Origin: Acrocarpospora phusangensis | GTDB taxonomy: Bacteria > Actinomycetota > Actinomycetes > Streptosporangiales > Streptosporangiaceae | Assembly: GCF_016862995.1 (NCBI RefSeq) | Contig: NZ_BOOA01000053.1 | Location: 1-60,015 of the forward strand | DNA: 60,015 nucleotides | Direction of reading: 5' to 3' | Part shown: positions 1-9,163 of the stretch, piece by piece | Layout of the letters: every line of letters starts with the position of its first letter | How positions within the stretch are numbered: position 1 is the stretch's first letter | Translations under genes and position numbers: made by a program | Notes under the pieces: generated by a model | Databases searched by the model: none | The model's input: the letters and a program-made list of their open reading frames with translations, nothing else | What the model was told of the DNA's origin: nothing

Positions 1-25
1 AATGAGGGTTCGGTTTGGGAAAGGG

Positions 26-1405
26 TTAGAGGGTCCAGGTTTGGCCGGTGGGGGTGTCGGAGATGTGGACGCCTAGTTTGGCGAGGGCGTCGCGGAGGTG
101 GTCGGAGGTGGGCCAGTCGTGGGCGTCGCGGGCCCGGGCTCGGGCGGTGATGAGTTCGGCGGCGCCCGGGGGGAGGGTGGGGACTCGGCCGATGTCGGCG
201 GAGAGGTCGAGGCCCAGCAGGTGGTCGAAGTGGAGGAAGGTTTCGAACTTGGAGCCGGGCGCGACGTCGGGGGAGCGTTCGAGGTCGCGGAGGAGGCGTA
301 GGGCCAGCGGGGTGTCGAGGTCGTCTTCGAAAGCTCGGTGGATGGCGTCGGCGGCGGGAGCGATGGGCTGACTAGGGGATTCGGCCCATTCGGCGACTTT
401 CGAGCGCCAACGCCTCAGGAGACGATCGGCCGCGTGCAGCGTGTCCCACGTGAGGTTCATCTGCTGCCGATAACGGTGCTCCATCAGCGCAAGCCGTACA
501 GCCAGAGGATCCAGTCCGGCGTCGACCACGTCACTCAGCAGAACCACGTTCCCCGTGGACTTCGACATCTTGCGCCCATCGAAGAGCAGATGCTCCCCAT
601 GCACCCAATGCCGCACCACTTCATGCCCCACGACCGAGTCCGCCTGAGCCCGCTCATCCTCATGATGCGGAAACCTCAGATCGATCCCACCCGTATGCAC
701 ATCCACCCGCTCACCCAAATAAGCAAGCAACATGGCCGAACACTCGACATGCCACCCAGGAAACCCCCTCCCCCAGGGAGCGTCCCACGTCAACTCCCGC
801 CGACCAGGCTTCCAAAGCGCCCAGTCGGCATGGAACCTCTTCCGCTCGTCAACCCCCTCAACCCGATGCCCCGGCCGCAACTCCTCCAGCCGATTCCCCG
901 AAATCTCCCCATAAGACGAAAACGACCGAGCATCGAAGAACACCGCCCCATCGGGACCCGCGTACGCATGCCCCTTCTCCAGGAGCTTCGCGATCAACTC
1001 GACCATCAACTCGATGGACTCCGAAGCCCGCGGCGAATGCTCCGGCATCCGCAGGTTGAGCGCGAGCGTATCCCCCCGAAACGCCTCCTCGTAGAACCGC
1101 GCGACCTCCAGTGGCGAGCGCCCCTCGGCCCTGGCAGCCGCGAGCACCTTGTCCTCACCCAGCGGATCGATCTCCGCGTCATCCACCAGATGCCCCACAT
1201 CGGTGATGTTCCTGCACACCACCGCGCGCACCCCGCGCCGCTCCACCACCCGCCGCACCAGATCCGCGAACAGATAGGACCGCAGATTCCCCACATGCGC
1301 ATACCGGTAGACCGTCGGCCCGCACGTGTACATCCGCAGCACCCGCGCCCCCACCGGCAGGATCGGCTCAACCTGCCGGTGACGCGTGTCATAGAGGCGC
1401 AGCAT
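26..1405 (-). CDS. cysS: Cysteinyl-tRNA synthetase (class I)
   Basis: Cytoplasmic enzyme that charges tRNA-Cys with cysteine using ATP. The 459-residue protein has the class I signature HVGN (37-40), KMSKS (279-283), and the family zinc ligands in the expected spacing: C28, C222, H247 and E251. A C-terminal extension after the KMSKS loop (about 300-459) carries the helical anticodon-binding part, which argues against the related mycothiol enzyme MshC, a shorter protein with a different N-terminal motif. ATG start. The gene is 10 bp downstream of the muramidase gene on the same strand. Actinobacteria often have a second CysRS elsewhere; whether this is the main or an extra copy cannot be told here. 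Confidence 0.9.
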   Translation of the reverse strand: MLRLYDTRHRQVEPILPVGARVLRMYTCGPTVYRYAHVGNLRSYLFADLVRRVVERRGVRAVVCRNITDVGHLVDDAEIDPLGEDKVLAAARAEGRSPLEVARFYEEAFRGDTLALNLRMPEHSPRASESIELMVELIAKLLEKGHAYAGPDGAVFFDARSFSSYGEISGNRLEELRPGHRVEGVDERKRFHADWALWKPGRRELTWDAPWGRGFPGWHVECSAMLLAYLGERVDVHTGGIDLRFPHHEDERAQADSVVGHEVVRHWVHGEHLLFDGRKMSKSTGNVVLLSDVVDAGLDPLAVRLALMEHRYRQQMNLTWDTLHAADRLLRRWRSKVAEWAESPSQPIAPAADAIHRAFEDDLDTPLALRLLRDLERSPDVAPGSKFETFLHFDHLLGLDLSADIGRVPTLPPGAAELITARARARDAHDWPTSDHLRDALAKLGVHISDTPTGQTWTL

Positions 1406-1415
1406 GCTCCCGAGC

Positions 1416-2447
1416 CTACCCAGCCGCCCCCCGCAAGGTCAGCTTCACCGACCCGACCTTGAGGTGGATCCCCACCGACCCGCCGGCCTTGGGCTTGGTC
1501 CCCAGCGTGATCCGCACCGCCCGCCCCGGTGCGATCGACCCGATCGTGCACCGCAGCACCGTCGCGCTCTTCCGGCACGCCTTCGGCACCGTCACCAGCC
1601 GGTTCCCCCCGAACGTCCGCCCGTACACGCTCAGCTCCGTGACCGGGCGCGGCCCCGTGTTGGCCACCGTCACCGTGTACGCGTTCCGCCGCACCGCCTG
1701 CCCCGTCACCCGGTAGCTGATCGGCGGCAACGCCAGCCTCCGCAACTGCGTCGCCGTGCCGTGGAAGCGGTCCTCACCCCCCGCGTGGTTCCCCTTCTCC
1801 GCCGACTGCCAGAACGTGTGCTTCGACCACGAAGCGGGCAAGGGCCCGACCTCGTCCCCCCACCGCGCCAGCCACAGCGGATTCCTGCCGAACCCCTTCG
1901 CGTCCCCCGTACAGCTCCGCCACCACGCCGTCGTGGTGTAGATGACCACATCCCGATGCGTCCTGGCCTTGTACCGCTTCGCGAAGTCCCCGATCCACTT
2001 CACCATCTCGTCCTGATCGAGCCCGTAACAGTGATCCAGCCCGTTCCGGTTCTTGTACGGGTTGTCCTCCACATCCAGCACCCCCGGCAACGTCTTCCCG
2101 TCCGCCGCCCAACGCCCCCCGTTGCGTACGAAGAAATCAGCCTGCTCGGCCCCGCCCGACTCATGCGGCTGCGCGAAGTGATAGGCCCCCCGGTAGATGC
2201 CCGCATCCCCGGCCCCGCCGAACTGTGCCGCGAACCGCGGGTTCTTGTAGTCCAGCCCTTCCGTGGCGTGCACGTACGCGAACCGCGCCCCACCGTCGGC
2301 CACCGACTCCCAGTCGACGTCCCCGGTCCAGTTGCTGACGTCCACCCCGACGACCCTGGTCGCCGCCTGCGCGGGAAACACGACACCCGCACTCAGAACC
2401 CCGGTGAGCACCACACCCACCCCGGCCCGCATCGCCGGAAATTTCAC
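1416..2447 (-). CDS. Secreted GH25 muramidase (lysozyme-like)
   Basis: Predicted peptidoglycan-cleaving N-acetylmuramidase exported by Sec. A GTG start (343 residues) is chosen because GGAAGGA lies 6 nt upstream; it is followed by a hydrophobic signal peptide ending near AQA (residues 26-28). The GH25 barrel starts at GVDVSNW (D36) and has the family acidic pair D125 and E127 in VLDVED. The catalytic domain ends near residue 220, and the remaining ~110 residues form a beta-rich, Ig-like tail of unknown role. No holin, endolysin cassette or other phage gene is nearby, so cell-wall turnover or competition is more likely than phage lysis. An upstream in-frame start at 2501 has no ribosome site. 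Confidence 0.88.
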   Translation of the reverse strand: MKFPAMRAGVGVVLTGVLSAGVVFPAQAATRVVGVDVSNWTGDVDWESVADGGARFAYVHATEGLDYKNPRFAAQFGGAGDAGIYRGAYHFAQPHESGGAEQADFFVRNGGRWAADGKTLPGVLDVEDNPYKNRNGLDHCYGLDQDEMVKWIGDFAKRYKARTHRDVVIYTTTAWWRSCTGDAKGFGRNPLWLARWGDEVGPLPASWSKHTFWQSAEKGNHAGGEDRFHGTATQLRRLALPPISYRVTGQAVRRNAYTVTVANTGPRPVTELSVYGRTFGGNRLVTVPKACRKSATVLRCTIGSIAPGRAVRITLGTKPKAGGSVGIHLKVGSVKLTLRGAAG

Positions 2448-2507
2448 GCTAAATCCTTCCCCGAACGGACAATTGCCGAAGATCCTTCCAGATCCCGACA
2501 AAGGCCG

Positions 2508-4334
2508 TTAAAGGAACGTGAGAATGTCCCGGTCGCCGCGCTCCCGCAGCCGGGTCAGCACCTCGTCCCGCGCGGCCCCGTCAGGCAGCCCGATCCGGGC
2601 CCCGATCAGCCGCAGCCCTTCCGCCTCCGACGCCACCGGAGCCGTGTACCCGATCAGGTGCAGGGCCCGGTTCAGCGCGGGCAGCCCGGGCGGGCTGGCG
2701 GGCAGGAACCGGGTCAGCAACTCGCCGCCGTCGGAGACGGTCAGGAAGACGTGATCGCCCTCAGCCGCGTTGTACTCCGCCAGCACCGGCCGGATCGAGC
2801 CCATGGTCGGCTGGTTGTGCCAGCTGATCACGACCTCGCCCGCCGCCGTGGACGCCGTCAGCTGCCCGCCCGGGGCCATCCCCAGATGGGCCGCGAACCC
2901 GGTCGGCAGCGGCGACCCCGAACCCCGCAGATGCTCGGCGTTCACGTCCACCCGGTGCCACCAGCGCCCGTCCCGGCTGCGGAAGCACCGCCGGGTCATC
3001 GAGACGTCCCGGCGCGGCTGGTACTCGCCCTGCTCCGCGCCGGCCACCCGGATCCAGCCGCGCTGGGTGCGCTCGAACCCCGGCCCGCCCGCGTACGCGC
3101 GCACCGAGCTCTCGCTCACCTCGTATCGTGAGGTCAGGCTGGTCACGATGGTGTTCACCGACGCCTCACCCCCGGCCCGTTGGATCTCCCGGGCGATCAT
3201 CTCGCGGATGCCCAGATATTCCTCGCCGCCCCACCGGGTGAGTCCGTACTTGTTGCGATCCAGGCGCAGGAACCGCTCGTCGGCGGTCAGCTGGTTGCGG
3301 ATGCCCACCAGGCTGTAGTCCTCGCCGATCCTGGTCTGGATCTCCTCGGGCGACAGCGGCATGCCGGCCACCGCCAGCACCGCCTCGGCCTTGTCGTTGA
3401 CGCTGCGCGGCCACGGCACCACGTGCCCTTCCAGCACCCGCAGATGCGGCACGGCGCCCAGCCAGCGCTCCGCCACGTCCTCCCGCACGCCCAGCTGGGA
3501 GACCATCACGATCGCCTCGGCCAGCGGCACCGGGCCGTCGGTGAACAGGCCCCGCGTCTTCTCCCGCAGCTCGTCCGCGCCGCCCGCGATCAGCCAGCCG
3601 TCCACCTGCTCGTAGCCGGTCAGCAGGGTGCGCACGAACCGCCAGGCCGGAATGCCCAGCGTGGTCAGCTCGGTCCGGTGCCACGGCACGGCGGCGGTCA
3701 GGTCGTCGGCGGGCACGGCCGAGCCCAGCCGGGTGCGCAGCCAGCTCAGGTGCGCGCTCAGCGGCGCCGCGTCCTGCCCGGACAGCCAGGCGTCCACGTG
3801 GTCGCGCAGGTCCCGCTCGATCTGCCTGATCCGCTCCCGGGTGACCGAGAAACGCTGGGCCAGCTCGTCCAGGGTGGCGCGCTGCTCGGCGTAGAGCCGG
3901 TCCCTGGCGATCGCGCGCTGGCGGTCGTCGAGCCGGGCGAAGACCTCGTCCACCAGCTCGGGCAGCGGGCGCTCCGGCAGCGCGGGCGGGGGCGCGGCGC
4001 GGTCGGCCTGCTCGGTCTCCAGCAGCTTGTCCAGCACGCCCGCGAACAGCAGGAGCACGCTGTCCCTGCCCCCCGGCGCGAGCTGGCTCTCCACCGGATT
4101 CGTGAACCTCAGCAACGGCATCACGTCGCCCAGCACCAGATGACCCCAGCACGCCGTGGTCAGGTCGGCCAGCCGGGACGCCACCCGCTCCGTGCCCACC
4201 GCGGCGCAGGCGCGGTCCAGGGGAAGCGCCTGCCACCACGCGTCGGGGAGACCGGGATCACTGGCGATCGGCTCTACCTGGCTGGGCGCGGTCCAGCGCA
4301 GGGGAGGCACGATGTCGCTCAGGCTCAGATTCAT
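2508..4334 (-). CDS. Sigma-region-4-like HTH / winged-helix protein (paralogue A)
   Basis: Third gene of a B-helicase-A operon. The 608-residue protein opens with a motif shared with its paralogue (SDIVPPLRW). A clear sigma-70 region 4.2-type helix-turn-helix lies at 154-177 (TLDELAQRFSVTRERIRQIE). A second region at about 310-440 looks like one or two winged-helix units of the HARE or RpoE-delta kind. The C-terminal ~170 residues, ending in LRERGDRDILTFL, are conserved in the paralogue. There is no sigma region 2, so it is not a full sigma factor. Function unknown; DNA recognition or recruitment of the helicase is inferred. It lies 48 bp downstream of the helicase gene and ends 60 bp before the muramidase start. 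Confidence 0.8.
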   Translation of the reverse strand: MNLSLSDIVPPLRWTAPSQVEPIASDPGLPDAWWQALPLDRACAAVGTERVASRLADLTTACWGHLVLGDVMPLLRFTNPVESQLAPGGRDSVLLLFAGVLDKLLETEQADRAAPPPALPERPLPELVDEVFARLDDRQRAIARDRLYAEQRATLDELAQRFSVTRERIRQIERDLRDHVDAWLSGQDAAPLSAHLSWLRTRLGSAVPADDLTAAVPWHRTELTTLGIPAWRFVRTLLTGYEQVDGWLIAGGADELREKTRGLFTDGPVPLAEAIVMVSQLGVREDVAERWLGAVPHLRVLEGHVVPWPRSVNDKAEAVLAVAGMPLSPEEIQTRIGEDYSLVGIRNQLTADERFLRLDRNKYGLTRWGGEEYLGIREMIAREIQRAGGEASVNTIVTSLTSRYEVSESSVRAYAGGPGFERTQRGWIRVAGAEQGEYQPRRDVSMTRRCFRSRDGRWWHRVDVNAEHLRGSGSPLPTGFAAHLGMAPGGQLTASTAAGEVVISWHNQPTMGSIRPVLAEYNAAEGDHVFLTVSDGGELLTRFLPASPPGLPALNRALHLIGYTAPVASEAEGLRLIGARIGLPDGAARDEVLTRLRERGDRDILTFL

Positions 4335-4382
4335 GCAGGTCCAACCGGCAAGGGGAATATATCCGCAGTTCAGATTAGGGGA

Positions 4383-6437
4383 TCAGGTGGGCAGGAAGGG
4401 ACTCGCCCGGCCGGAGTAGGACACGTAGAGCAGCTCGTTCGCCCGCGTGCAGGCCACATAGAGCAGCCCCCGTTCTCGTTGCAGGTCATGGGCTCGGGCC
4501 GTGGGGTCCTCCGAGGCCGGGGTGAGCTGTTCCGGCGCCGGCACGATCCCGTCTGCAACGCCTATCACGGCCACCCGGCGAAACTCCAGACCCTTCATGC
4601 CGTGCAGCATCGTCACCTTCACCTCGATGCCCGCCGCGCGCAGCGCCGCCCGCGCGGTCCTGACCAGTTCCACGGTCCTGGCCGCCACCGCGACCTGGTT
4701 CGGCGGCACCCCGTCCTCCAGCCACTCGCTCACGTGCGCGAGCAGGCCGGCGATCTCCGCCTCGGGGCTGAGGTAGCCGCGGACCATCGGCCGGGGGCCG
4801 TGCTGGAGCGAGCGGTAGCCGTACATCTCGGAGACGCCCTCGGCCAGGCCGTCCACGGGGCCGCCGCCGCGCAGCCGTACGCCGAAGGAGAGGATCTCGT
4901 GCGGCAGCCGGTGGGAGATCTTCAGGTGGAAGCGGCGGACCGGGATGCCCATGCCGGCCAGCGCGGCCCGGGTGTCGAACATGCGCTGGTGCGGGTCGCC
5001 CACCACGAACAGGTCGTTGGGACCCGGCGGCACCGCCGCCCGCAGCAGCCGCCACTGCGCCGGGTGCAGGTCCTGCGCCTCGTCCACCACGATGTGCTTG
5101 TACGGCTCCCGCCCCGGCGCCTGGTCGCCCAGCATGTCCCCGGTGGCCTGCCCCAGCAGGTCGGCCGCCTCGCTCACCAGCTGGAGCAGGGTCCGCCGGC
5201 CGGACGCCCGCAGCTGGCCGACCACGTGCTCGACCGCCCGCCAGACGTTGGTTTTGAGCTCGGGCGAGAGCTGCGTGCCGGTGCCGGGACGCTCGGCCGC
5301 CAGATACTCCTCCAGCGAGCGCAGGTTCTGGGAGAGGATCACCTGCTCCCACTCGCGCAGCAGGAAGGCCGCCCCGAACCTGCTGCCGGCCGCCTCCTGC
5401 CAGAGCTTGGCCACGTCCCCGACCAGCGTGGGCGCCCGTCCCTCGTGCTCGGCCACGATCCGGTACGCGAGCCGGTCCACGTTGGTCACCTCGACGCGCT
5501 TGCGCACCACCTCGTCGTCGATGATCATGTCCAGCTTGGTGGCCAGCTCGTTCACCAGCACCTGGGAGAAGGTGGCCAGCAGTACCGGTCCCGTGCCGTG
5601 CCTGGCCAGGTGGGCGGCCCGGTGCAGGGCGATGATCGTCTTGCCGGTGCCGGCGCCCCCGGTGATCAGCGCCGGCTGGTCGTAGGTCTCCCAGTTCGAG
5701 TACGTGTGCTGCGGCGCGTACAGGAACGTGCACCAGTCCGGCACGGTCAGGATGCGGTCCAGCTCGATCCGGTCGGCGGCGAACGCGGCCTTGCCGGGCG
5801 TGCGCAGCAGCGCGGTGGCGACGTCGTCGGTGTCGATGACATCGGCCAGGATGCACCGGCACCCGTCCAGCTCCCGCCACGCCTCGGCCAGCGAGCCGCC
5901 CTGCGCCAGCGCGGACAGCGGCGCGAACTGGCTCTCCGGCAGCAGCGGCTCCACCGCCGCCAGGTGCGCGTCGGTGCTCATCAGCCGCAGCAGCGGCAGC
6001 AGCTGGGCGTCGATGCCGATGCTGAACATGTCGGTGTCGCAGATGTGGCCGTACAGGCGGCGGGCGGACCCGGCCGAGGAGCGGCGCAGCGCGGGCTCGA
6101 TCCGCTCCAGCGCCTCCGCGTCCCAGACCTCGATCACGCCGATGGCGGGGTTCACGGTGAAACGGTGGCGCTGCGCGTACGTCCAGGCCTCGGCGTCGGG
6201 CAGGATCGCGACCAGCCAGTAGACGTCGCGCTGGCGGAGCACCACGCCCCGGTAGCGGTCGCTCAGCCGGAGGGTGAAGACACGCGGGTCGCGGGCGTTG
6301 CGCACCCGCTCGGGAGTCGGCCCCGCGGGGGAGTTGTGCAGGAAACGGCGGACCGCGACCACGGCGTCTCGGCGTACCGGCCGGGCCAGCGCGCCGAGTT
6401 CCTTCGTGAACTCCAGGGAGACCGCGAGTCGTGGCAT
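4383..6437 (-). CDS. UvrD/Rep-type SF1 helicase with ParE/RelE-like N-terminal domain
   Basis: ATP-dependent SF1A helicase or translocase (684 residues). Residues 1-110 look like a ParE/RelE-type fold (start LAVSLEFTKELGAL; core FTLRLSDRYRGVV). The helicase core follows: Walker A GGAGTGKT (260-267), Walker B VVDEAQD (450-456), motif III GDPHQRMF (480-487), motif V HGMKGLEF (612-619) and motif VI VACTRA (661-666). The usual motif IV region reads KISHR, a divergence. There is no nuclease domain. The ATG lies 6 bp after the stop of paralogue B, with GGGA inside the B coding end, which suggests translational coupling. Role in repair, transcription conflict or defence is inferred only from domain content. 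Confidence 0.88.
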   Translation of the reverse strand: MPRLAVSLEFTKELGALARPVRRDAVVAVRRFLHNSPAGPTPERVRNARDPRVFTLRLSDRYRGVVLRQRDVYWLVAILPDAEAWTYAQRHRFTVNPAIGVIEVWDAEALERIEPALRRSSAGSARRLYGHICDTDMFSIGIDAQLLPLLRLMSTDAHLAAVEPLLPESQFAPLSALAQGGSLAEAWRELDGCRCILADVIDTDDVATALLRTPGKAAFAADRIELDRILTVPDWCTFLYAPQHTYSNWETYDQPALITGGAGTGKTIIALHRAAHLARHGTGPVLLATFSQVLVNELATKLDMIIDDEVVRKRVEVTNVDRLAYRIVAEHEGRAPTLVGDVAKLWQEAAGSRFGAAFLLREWEQVILSQNLRSLEEYLAAERPGTGTQLSPELKTNVWRAVEHVVGQLRASGRRTLLQLVSEAADLLGQATGDMLGDQAPGREPYKHIVVDEAQDLHPAQWRLLRAAVPPGPNDLFVVGDPHQRMFDTRAALAGMGIPVRRFHLKISHRLPHEILSFGVRLRGGGPVDGLAEGVSEMYGYRSLQHGPRPMVRGYLSPEAEIAGLLAHVSEWLEDGVPPNQVAVAARTVELVRTARAALRAAGIEVKVTMLHGMKGLEFRRVAVIGVADGIVPAPEQLTPASEDPTARAHDLQRERGLLYVACTRANELLYVSYSGRASPFLPT

Positions 6438-6443
6438 GGGCGG

Positions 6444-8252
6444 CTATCCCAGCAGGGACAGCAGGTCGCGGTCCCCACGTTCTCGGAGTCGGGCCAGGAG
6501 TTCCACGGTGCCGATCGGGCCGGTCAGGCCGATCCGGGTGGCGATCACCCGTACGGCCTGGTCGGGCGTGCCGCCGGGGGCGGTGTAGCCGACCAGGCGG
6601 AGCGCCCGCGAGGTGTTGTCGCCACCGGTGGCCGAGGGCAGGTGCCTGACCCGGAGCATGCCCTCCTCGGAGAGGGTCAGGAAGATGTGGCCGCCCTCCT
6701 TGGCGGCCACCTCGGTGAGGATGCGCTGGAGCGAGCCCACCGCCGGGTGGGACTGCCAGGTCAGCTCCACGTCGCCGGCCGCGCTCCGCACGCTCTTGGT
6801 CTCGCCGGGGGCCAGCCCCAGGTAGGAGGCGAAGCCGCTGGGCAGCGGGATCTCCGCGCCGGTCAGGTACTCGGCGGTCACGTCCACCCGCAGCCACCAC
6901 CGGCCGTCGGGCTGCCGGAAGCAGCGCCGGGTGTGGGCGACGTCCTTGAAGCCGGGTTCGGCCTTAGGCTTCGGCTCGGTCCTGGGCGGCGGCTTCGGCA
7001 CCGGCTTGGCGACCGGTTTGGGCTCGGCCTTGGGCGCCGGCTTGGGCTTGGGTTCCGGCTGCGCTTCGGGCGCGGGTTCCGGCTGGGGTTCCGGCTGGGG
7101 TTCCGGCGCCTGCGATAAAAGTTCCGGCTCGGCCTCGGGGACCGGGCTCGGCAGGGGAGCGGGCCGGGTGCGCGGCCGGGGCTTCGGCTTGCCGTTGCCG
7201 CTCTGGATGCGCAGCTGGGGCACGTTCTCCAGCCACTCCTTGGCCACCTCGGGCCGGATGCCCAGGCTGGAGACCAGCTCGCGGGCCCGATTCACCGTCG
7301 GCGGCCGGTCGGAGTTCACGATCAGCTTCCGGGTCTTCTCCTGCAGCTCGGCCATGTCCCCGGCCACCAGCCACTCGCCGTCCACCTGGTAGCCCGGCAG
7401 CGAGGCCAGCACGAACTGCCAGGCCAGCACGTCCAGCGAGCGCAGTTCCTCCTCGTGCCAGGGGGCCGCGTTGATCAGCCGCGTCTTCGGCGCGGCCACC
7501 CCCAGCAGCGCGGCCACCCGCTCCAGGTGCGTACGGAACGGCGCCGACCCGGGTGACTCCAGCCACTCCTCCAGCCGCGCCCGCAGCGCCTTCTCCATCG
7601 CCTCGATCAGCCCGGCCGGTACGGCCAGCAGCCGCCCCAGCTCCTCCACGGCCGTCGGCGTGTCGGTGAAGACCCGGTTCTGCGCCACCATCCAGGTCTG
7701 GTCGTCCAGCTCCGCGAACACCCCGTCCAGCAGCGCGCACAGATCCGCGCCGGATCCGCCGGCCACGGCGCCCACGGCGGCGGAGACGGACACGGCCGCC
7801 GCCTCGGCCCGCGCCGGCTCCCACGGGCGTAACGCCAGCGGGGCCCGCGCGCCCTGGACCTGCGCCAGGCGCGCGAAGACCGCGCCGAACAGGGCGGTCA
7901 GCACCGGCCGCACCTTCACGAACGGCTGGTCGGCCAGCTCCCTGCCGGTCAGCGCCAGCAGCCCGGTCCACGACCCGGCCCGGTCCAGCGCGATCGCCAC
8001 CTGCGGGTCGTCGGCGTCGTCGGGGTGGAGCACGTGCAGCGCGGGCAGGATGTCGCCGACCGCGGCGGCCCGCCACTGGCTCAGCGTGAGGTCGGTCAGC
8101 AGGTCGGCGAGCCCCGAAGGTCCGACGGCGGCCAGCACCCGGCTCATGGGCAGGCTCCGCCACCAGGCATCCGGCAGATCCGGCGGGGTGGGAATGGTGG
8201 CGGCATCACTCCAGCGCAGCGGTGGCACAAGGTCACTCAGGCAGAAGTTCAT
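6444..8252 (-). CDS. Degenerate paralogue B of the sigma-region-4-like protein
   Basis: First gene of the operon; 602 residues from the ATG that aligns with paralogue A (SDLVPPLRW near the start), with GGGGA 5 nt upstream. In-frame GTG/ATG codons at 8267, 8264 and 8258 are alternatives. The N and C termini align with A, including the closing LRERGDRDLLSLL. The position of the HTH in A is occupied by a weak, altered helix pair (about 187-225). The winged-helix part is replaced by an 80-residue Pro/Glu/Lys-rich linker (about 335-420). This suggests B kept protein-protein contacts but lost most DNA contacts. Function unknown. Confidence 0.78.
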   Translation of the reverse strand: MNFCLSDLVPPLRWSDAATIPTPPDLPDAWWRSLPMSRVLAAVGPSGLADLLTDLTLSQWRAAAVGDILPALHVLHPDDADDPQVAIALDRAGSWTGLLALTGRELADQPFVKVRPVLTALFGAVFARLAQVQGARAPLALRPWEPARAEAAAVSVSAAVGAVAGGSGADLCALLDGVFAELDDQTWMVAQNRVFTDTPTAVEELGRLLAVPAGLIEAMEKALRARLEEWLESPGSAPFRTHLERVAALLGVAAPKTRLINAAPWHEEELRSLDVLAWQFVLASLPGYQVDGEWLVAGDMAELQEKTRKLIVNSDRPPTVNRARELVSSLGIRPEVAKEWLENVPQLRIQSGNGKPKPRPRTRPAPLPSPVPEAEPELLSQAPEPQPEPQPEPAPEAQPEPKPKPAPKAEPKPVAKPVPKPPPRTEPKPKAEPGFKDVAHTRRCFRQPDGRWWLRVDVTAEYLTGAEIPLPSGFASYLGLAPGETKSVRSAAGDVELTWQSHPAVGSLQRILTEVAAKEGGHIFLTLSEEGMLRVRHLPSATGGDNTSRALRLVGYTAPGGTPDQAVRVIATRIGLTGPIGTVELLARLRERGDRDLLSLLG

Positions 8253-8277
8253 CGCCATCCCCATCACGTACGTAAGA

Positions 8278-8293
8278 CCAGACCATAGTCTGG
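8278..8293. promoter_or_regulatory. 16-bp palindrome upstream of the HTH-helicase operon
   Basis: CCAGAC, 4 nt, GTCTGG: a perfect 6-bp inverted repeat 25 bp upstream of the first start codon of the operon. The position suits an operator for autoregulation, but no second copy was found here and the binding protein is unknown. Confidence 0.4.
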
Positions 8294-8376
8294 CAAATCA
8301 CCCGCGTTTGGCGGCAGTTTCTCGGTGACGACCTTGATTCGGCTCGGTAGGCCTCTCGTGGGCGTCTCCTGCCGTT

Positions 8377-9153
8377 CTACTGCCGGACGGCCGCGAAGCG
8401 CAGGCGTACGTAGTCGGCCATCCAGCCGGACTCCCGGCGCAGCGCGGGCGCGGCCAGCTCGTTCACCCGCCGGAGCAGCGGTTCCACCGTGCCGATGGGC
8501 ACGCCGTCCAGCAGCGAGGGGGCGAACATGCGCACCCAGTCGGCGGCGCCGTTGGGGCAGTCGTCCAGCGGGGTGGGCCGGTCGAAGTACTCCACCAGGC
8601 GGAGCGTGAAACCGGCGCGTTCCAGGCGCACGGCGTACTCGGCGGGGCTGGGGAAGTACCAGGGCAGCTGCGGGTCGCGCAGGCCGTGCTCGCGCCAGGC
8701 GGTGAGCATCGCGGCGGTCAGCGCGGCGCAGTTGCCCGCGCCGCCGAGTTCGCCGACGAACCGGCCGCCGGGCTGCAGGGCCATCCGCACGCATTCGATC
8801 ACCGCGTCCGGGTCGCGGCTCATCCAGTGCAGCGCCGCGTTGGAGAAGACCGCGTCGTACGGCTGCGCGACGGTGAAGTCGTGTCCGTCCCCGACGGTGA
8901 AGTCGAGGCCGGGGAACTGGGCGATGGCGGTCTCGATCATCGAGTGCGAGCCGTCGATGCCGAGCACCCGGGCGCCGCGCGAAGCGATCTCGGCGGTCAG
9001 CACGCCGGTGCCGCAGCCCAGGTCGAGCACGCGCTCGCCCGGCTGCGGATCCAGCAGGTCCACCAGCGGAGCGCCCTGCGCCGAGACATACCCGAACGAG
9101 CTGTCATAAGCGCGAGCGTTCCACTGAATGAGACTAGGGGTGTCATATCGCAA
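8377..9153 (-). CDS. SAM-dependent class I methyltransferase
   Basis: Cytoplasmic methyltransferase of 258 residues, of the type often labelled trans-aconitate 2-methyltransferase. The SAM site is seen in LDLGCGTGVLT (about 43-53), the acidic residue after beta-2 in LGIDGSH, and FSNAALHWM, which is typical of this subgroup. Substrate unknown. The open frame begins with TTG at 9153, with GAGAG upstream; no in-frame ATG lies nearby, so the start is uncertain. It is separated from the lipoprotein gene by a 60-bp gap that holds a 10-bp inverted repeat. Confidence 0.8.
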   Translation of the reverse strand: MRYDTPSLIQWNARAYDSSFGYVSAQGAPLVDLLDPQPGERVLDLGCGTGVLTAEIASRGARVLGIDGSHSMIETAIAQFPGLDFTVGDGHDFTVAQPYDAVFSNAALHWMSRDPDAVIECVRMALQPGGRFVGELGGAGNCAALTAAMLTAWREHGLRDPQLPWYFPSPAEYAVRLERAGFTLRLVEYFDRPTPLDDCPNGAADWVRMFAPSLLDGVPIGTVEPLLRRVNELAAPALRRESGWMADYVRLRFAAVRQ

Positions 9154-9163
9154 GATCGGCTCT

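Noticed and set aside
1416-2447. Prophage lysis gene
   Set aside because: The muramidase has a Sec signal and no holin, portal, tail or integrase genes surround it.
6108-6437. Free toxin-antitoxin pair
   Set aside because: The ParE-like segment is part of the helicase frame and no antitoxin-like gene is adjacent.
3180-7118. A 1312-codon plus-strand open frame
   Set aside because: It lies antisense to three coupled genes with clear domains and consists of low-complexity Arg/Gly/His/Pro/Gln translation typical of GC-rich shadow frames.
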